Assembly (NCBI GenBank): GCA_039028315.1 | Contig: JBCCIH010000084.1 | Location: 1 to 9,429 of the forward strand | Source of the DNA: Thermodesulfobacteriota bacterium | GTDB taxonomy: Bacteria; Desulfobacterota_D; UBA1144; Nemesobacterales; UBA2774 | DNA length: 9,429 nt | Direction of reading: 5' to 3' | In this document: piece by piece, positions 6,607 through 9,429 of the stretch | How positions within the stretch are numbered: position 1 is the first letter of the stretch | Layout: the number at the start of each line of letters is the position of its first letter | The notes under the pieces: model-generated | Seen by the model: only the letters and a program-made list of their open reading frames with translations | The model's database searches: none | Told to the model about the DNA's origin: nothing | Translations under genes and position numbers: made by a program

Positions 6607-6632
6607 TGAACCATTTTATGCTGTTTTGTTAC
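6607..6632 (+). promoter_or_regulatory. ECF-sigma-like promoter, copy 5 (CSLREA gene 2)
   Basis: TGAACC (6607-6612), 15 bases, GTTAC (6628-6632), then TTACTATTCAAATTCAAT. The G of GTTAC is 40 bases before the ATG at 6668. This places the -10 box over a possible upstream TTG start at 6626 and rules that start out. Confidence 0.73.
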
Positions 6633-6654
6633 TTACTATTCAAATTCAATTAAT

Positions 6655-6659
6655 GGAGG
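6655..6659 (+). promoter_or_regulatory. Ribosome binding site that sets the start of CSLREA gene 2
   Basis: GGAGG lies eight bases before ATG 6668, the same arrangement as in the other four units. The in-frame TTG at 6626 has no such site and overlaps the promoter. Confidence 0.8.
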
Positions 6660-6667
6660 ATTTAACC

Positions 6668-7996
6668 ATGAATAGGTTGTTTAACTTTTTAAAAGCTTTA
6701 GAAGTACCAAATATGACAATGAGTATTTTGATCCTGATCACAGCACTATTTGTATTCATTGGATCCAGCAATTTGCGTGCTGCAACATTTGAAGTTAACA
6801 GCACAATTGATGCAATTGATGCTAACCCGGGCGATGGGATCTGTGATGACGGCGATGGCAACTGCACGCTTAGGGCCGCAGTTATGGAGACAAATGATCT
6901 TGCGGGACCTGATGAGATAGTACTAAAGGCCAAAACATATTTAATTACAATTCCCGGCCCTGACCATTTTGCGATTAAAGGAGATTTAGATATAAGAGAT
7001 GATCTTCTTATACAGGGACAAGGCGCTGCTAAAACAGTGATTGATGGAAGCAATTTAACCCGTGCTTTTGAGCTTCGTGACGATGATCTCATGAATAAGG
7101 TAAATGTGGAAATTTATGACCTCACTATACAGGACTGTGTGGTAGGAAACGCAGGTGGAGCTATTAGAAACCACTCAGAAAAATTACGTTTAGAGAGAGT
7201 TGAGCTTATAGCCAATTTCGCTCCTAGAGGCGGCGGTATTTATAACGGTCCAAATGGTGATACGAAAATTCTAAACTCTGGAATATACTATAATTTCGCC
7301 ACAGATGATCCAGGAATGGAACGAGGCGGCGGTATCTATAATGACGGCGAATTGTTTGTAGGTAATTCAACAATTAGCAGCAACACCGCTGGAGATTTGG
7401 GAGGAGGTATTTTCAACTCAGGCGATATGCACCTTGCTTTTAATACTGTTGCAGCAAACATCACAATTGCAGGTCTTGCAGGCGGTATACACCAGACTGC
7501 AGGATCTACCGATGCTACGCTGTTTGCAAATCTGTTTGCAGATAACCAAAACGGCGACTGCGCTGGTGCTTTGGTTAAAGTTGAATCACTAGGCTATAAC
7601 CTTGCAGAAGATGATTGTAATTTAAATGATCCTACTGATGAGCCAGATACTGAGTCTCAAATTGGTATGCTCGCTATGAACGGCGGTGGAACCATGACCC
7701 ATGAACTTTTTGAAGGCAGCCCTGCGATAGATATGGCTGGAAACGATTTTGAATGCTTTGAAGTTGGAGTGGATCAAAGAGGAGTTAGTAGGCCCCAAGA
7801 CGGAGATTTAATTGGCGAGGCTAATTGTGACGCTGGTGCATTTGAATACATTGCTAAGCCCGTTTCAGACGGTGATAGCGGCGGCGGATGTTCATTAGCC
7901 AAGAGCGGATCTGCTTCATCAATGTCTATTTATCTTCTGATACCTGTGTTCTTATTGGCAGTTAGATTTCTCAGGAGATATCAGGAAAACGTATAA
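6668..7996 (+). CDS. CSLREA / choice-of-anchor Q beta-helix surface protein 2 with GCS-type C-terminal sorting tail
   Basis: A 442-residue paralogue of the preceding gene, counted from ATG 6668; a longer reading from 6626 would add 14 residues that cover the promoter. The signal peptide (1-39) has core SILILITALFVFIG and ends near LRA. The CSLREA domain follows (ATFEVNSTIDAIDANPGDG, then CTLRAAVMETN at 66-76, with Thr replacing the Ser of the motif). The beta-helix, about 105-300, has GGAIRN at 163-168, GGGIYN at 188-193 and again at 221-226, and GGGIFN at 245-250. The choice-of-anchor Q end has SPAIDMAG (351-358), DQRGVSRP (369-376) and CDAGAFEY (387-394). The tail is GGGCSL (405-410), membrane span about 418-432 and RFLRR. 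The two proteins align through their whole length with few gaps, including anchor and terminator, so this is a duplicated unit. The ligand or activity is unknown. Confidence 0.86.
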   Translation: MNRLFNFLKALEVPNMTMSILILITALFVFIGSSNLRAATFEVNSTIDAIDANPGDGICDDGDGNCTLRAAVMETNDLAGPDEIVLKAKTYLITIPGPDHFAIKGDLDIRDDLLIQGQGAAKTVIDGSNLTRAFELRDDDLMNKVNVEIYDLTIQDCVVGNAGGAIRNHSEKLRLERVELIANFAPRGGGIYNGPNGDTKILNSGIYYNFATDDPGMERGGGIYNDGELFVGNSTISSNTAGDLGGGIFNSGDMHLAFNTVAANITIAGLAGGIHQTAGSTDATLFANLFADNQNGDCAGALVKVESLGYNLAEDDCNLNDPTDEPDTESQIGMLAMNGGGTMTHELFEGSPAIDMAGNDFECFEVGVDQRGVSRPQDGDLIGEANCDAGAFEYIAKPVSDGDSGGGCSLAKSGSASSMSIYLLIPVFLLAVRFLRRYQENV

Positions 7997-8009
7997 CACT
8001 AAATTAAAA

Positions 8010-8034
8010 GGGCCGCATAAATATCTTGCGGCCC
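8010..8034 (+). terminator. Hairpin terminator after CSLREA gene 2
   Basis: GGGCCGCA (8010-8017) pairs perfectly with TGCGGCCC (8027-8034) around a 9-base AT loop, and AAATATATTTTTG follows. Its stem and flanks (AAATTAAA before, CAAAT after) match the hairpin at 6532-6555, a sign that the terminator was copied with the gene. Confidence 0.72.
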
Positions 8035-8086
8035 AAATATATTTTTGAGTATGTGCAACAATCAAAAAGTATGGAGATAACTATTT

Positions 8087-9429
8087 ATGTTGTGTATGAT
8101 GAATAAATATTCTAAAATAATTCAAGAGATTTATGGGGAGGATGGCTCACTGAACTATAGGCGCTTATTAGTTGTTTTAATAATACTTCTCGTTGATGCT
8201 GCTGCTTATGCACAGGTGCAGCTCACCCAGACTGAAGCTGGACAGGCATTCAAAGCTGGAGACTATGAAAAAGCGCTTGAACAGTTCAACTTGCTCCTAG
8301 ACGAATATCCTGAGGACTCAGTATTAATCCTCAGATATATAGGACTCTCTTACCACCGTTTAGAGCAATATGACAAAGCTATAGAATCATATGAAAAGGC
8401 GCTTGAGATTGATCCTCAAAGCGCACCTGTTATTTTCTACCTTGCCTCCACTTACTTTAAAACCAGCAATACCAATAAAGCCCGGGAACTATTTCAAAAT
8501 GTAATCAATATTTCACCAGACTCGCTATATTCTGGATGGGCTGAGCGATATATGCAGGCAATAGAGCAGCAAGAAACTGTGTATGAAAGACCGGGCGGTC
8601 CAAGGCTGTATCAGGTGTTTTTACAGGTTGCCCCTCAGCTGGATTTTAATGTTCCTGAAGCCCCTAGCAGCAGTGCTTCATTCAGTGACGATGAGTCCTT
8701 TAGGTTTACAGAATATGCCTCTATAGGACTTAGAACTAAGCAGCTTGGAAACTGGTTTTTGGGAACTGATCTATCCACATACCAAAGTCAAAATACTAAG
8801 AGTGAACTAAGAGAGTTTAACCTTGCTACTTTTGATGTCTCACCTTATATCAATTATACGACAACAGTTTTAGGCAAGCCGTTTTCACCAATTCTTAGAT
8901 ATAATTTTAACTATGCACTATTAGATTATGACAGCTATAGCAACTCGCACTCAATTTCTGCCACTCTGAACACTGCATTAACAGAAAACACATTGACCGT
9001 CCCATTCTACAGACTAAGGTTTGATAGTTTTAATGATAAAGGGTTTGATGATTCCATATCCTCACGGGACGCAACAAATAATGCATTGGGATTTCTGCAA
9101 TATTTTTTCTTTAACCAAAGGGCTGTGAATGTTTGGGCAGGATATGAATTTCAAAATAATGATGCTGATGGACTCAATTTTAACTACAATGGGCACAGGA
9201 TTACTGCAGGTATCTCTACTCCTGTCATATGGGGAATTAGAACTGATCTAAGCGGCGAGTATGGAAGAGATGATTATCCCGATTTTCAAGGTCCTAGGGA
9301 TAGAGAAACGAACAGAGGAAGTTTTTTTGGAAGGATTACTCGAAATATCAAGGGTCCTGTATATGGAGCATTCTCGTATAGTTATACAAATGAAAATTCC
9401 AATTACAGTGTTCTTGAATTCGATAGACA
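8087..9429 (+). CDS. TPR protein with C-terminal outer-membrane beta-barrel, incomplete at right edge
   Basis: 447 codons are visible and the frame is still open at the window end. A hydrophobic stretch (LLVVLIILLVDAAAYA, about 28-43) is a signal peptide preceded by a long, partly charged n-region; starts at ATG 8096 or 8099 are also possible. GGAG at 8073-8076, ten bases before ATG 8087, favours 8087 only mildly. Residues about 48-155 hold three TPR-like units (AFKAGDYEKALEQFNLLLDEYP, then YHRLEQYDKAIESYEKALEIDP, then FKTSNTNKARELFQNVINISPDS, given here as separate repeats). From about 185 on, alternating aromatic strands (FLGTDLS, YINYTTTVLG, RYNFNYALLDY, YGAFSYSYTNENSNYS) suggest an outer-membrane barrel, as in Slam-type (DUF560) or other TPR-porin proteins. 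Such proteins deliver cargo across or onto the outer membrane. It follows the CSLREA hairpin, lacks the shared promoter, and has no clear promoter of its own. Confidence 0.74.
   Translation, partial: MLCMMNKYSKIIQEIYGEDGSLNYRRLLVVLIILLVDAAAYAQVQLTQTEAGQAFKAGDYEKALEQFNLLLDEYPEDSVLILRYIGLSYHRLEQYDKAIESYEKALEIDPQSAPVIFYLASTYFKTSNTNKARELFQNVINISPDSLYSGWAERYMQAIEQQETVYERPGGPRLYQVFLQVAPQLDFNVPEAPSSSASFSDDESFRFTEYASIGLRTKQLGNWFLGTDLSTYQSQNTKSELREFNLATFDVSPYINYTTTVLGKPFSPILRYNFNYALLDYDSYSNSHSISATLNTALTENTLTVPFYRLRFDSFNDKGFDDSISSRDATNNALGFLQYFFFNQRAVNVWAGYEFQNNDADGLNFNYNGHRITAGISTPVIWGIRTDLSGEYGRDDYPDFQGPRDRETNRGSFFGRITRNIKGPVYGAFSYSYTNENSNYSVLEFDR

Larger units (their letters stand above)
5141..8034 (+). 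repeat. Tandem duplication of a complete promoter-CSLREA gene-terminator unit
   Basis: Unit A spans 5141-6555 and unit B 6607-8034. They share promoter boxes, start-site region, ribosome binding site position, gene architecture from signal peptide to sorting tail, and the GGGC/TGCAG-type hairpin. DNA identity is visibly reduced, so the duplication is old; the protein level is well kept. Confidence 0.68.

Noticed and set aside
2734..6632. A CRISPR-like or mobile repeat array from the five repeated elements
   Set aside because: Spacing between copies is one gene long, copies sit only at promoters, and no target-site duplications, inverted ends or transposase are present.
6626..6667. An upstream TTG start giving a longer CSLREA protein 2
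   Set aside because: It lies inside the promoter -10 box, has no ribosome site and adds residues before an otherwise normal signal peptide; ATG 6668 has GGAGG at the same spacing as its neighbours.
6646..7092. Long open frame on the minus strand opposite CSLREA gene 2 (and shorter ones at 1485-1754, 2907-3137, 5249-5452, 6296-6505)
   Set aside because: All lie wholly or mostly opposite well-supported + strand genes, show no recognisable domains and are Ser/Ala/Ile-rich as expected for antisense readings.
8041..8086. A promoter for the TPR/barrel gene (TTGAGT near 8045)
   Set aside because: No convincing -10 box at the right distance and no TGAACC/GTTAC element; left uncalled.

Overview
The window looks like a chromosomal accessory region from an AT-rich, Gram-negative bacterium. 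The evidence is an incomplete TPR plus outer-membrane beta-barrel gene at the right edge, Sec signal peptides on nearly every protein, and two surface-type beta-helix proteins ending in a GCS / transmembrane / Arg sorting tail. Such tails, CSLREA domains and choice-of-anchor Q ends are common in deltaproteobacteria-like and related environmental lineages, but I cannot name the organism. All genes are on the + strand.

Layout, left to right. (1) The 3' end of an isochorismatase-family cysteine hydrolase (2-193). (2) A large M6-like zinc metalloprotease (first ATG 388, stop 2637). Its reading frame clearly continues upstream of that ATG and runs into the hydrolase gene with no start codon, ribosome binding site or signal peptide, so its 5' end appears to be missing. 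(3) Two tandem small secreted CARDB-like proteins (2794-3384, 3554-4066). (4) A secreted Cys- and Lys-rich protein of unknown function (4243-5073). (5) Two tandem CSLREA / right-handed beta-helix proteins with C-terminal sorting tails (5202-6521, 6668-7996). (6) A TPR/outer-membrane barrel protein running off the right edge (from 8087).

The main finding is regulatory. The five complete genes from 2794 to 7996 each sit in their own single-gene unit: the same promoter element, a strong Shine-Dalgarno site, a signal-peptide gene, then a hairpin. The element is TGAACC, exactly 15 bases, then GTTAC, with the ATG always 39-41 bases after the G of GTTAC. It is followed in most copies by an ACTATTCAAA-like start region. 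The shape fits an ECF (extracytoplasmic function) sigma factor promoter with an AAC-type -35. I infer a small regulon of exported proteins (protease, adhesion-like Ig-fold proteins, beta-helix surface proteins) switched on together but transcribed separately. No sigma or anti-sigma gene lies in the window. The TPR/barrel gene lacks the element, and the protease has lost the region where it would be.
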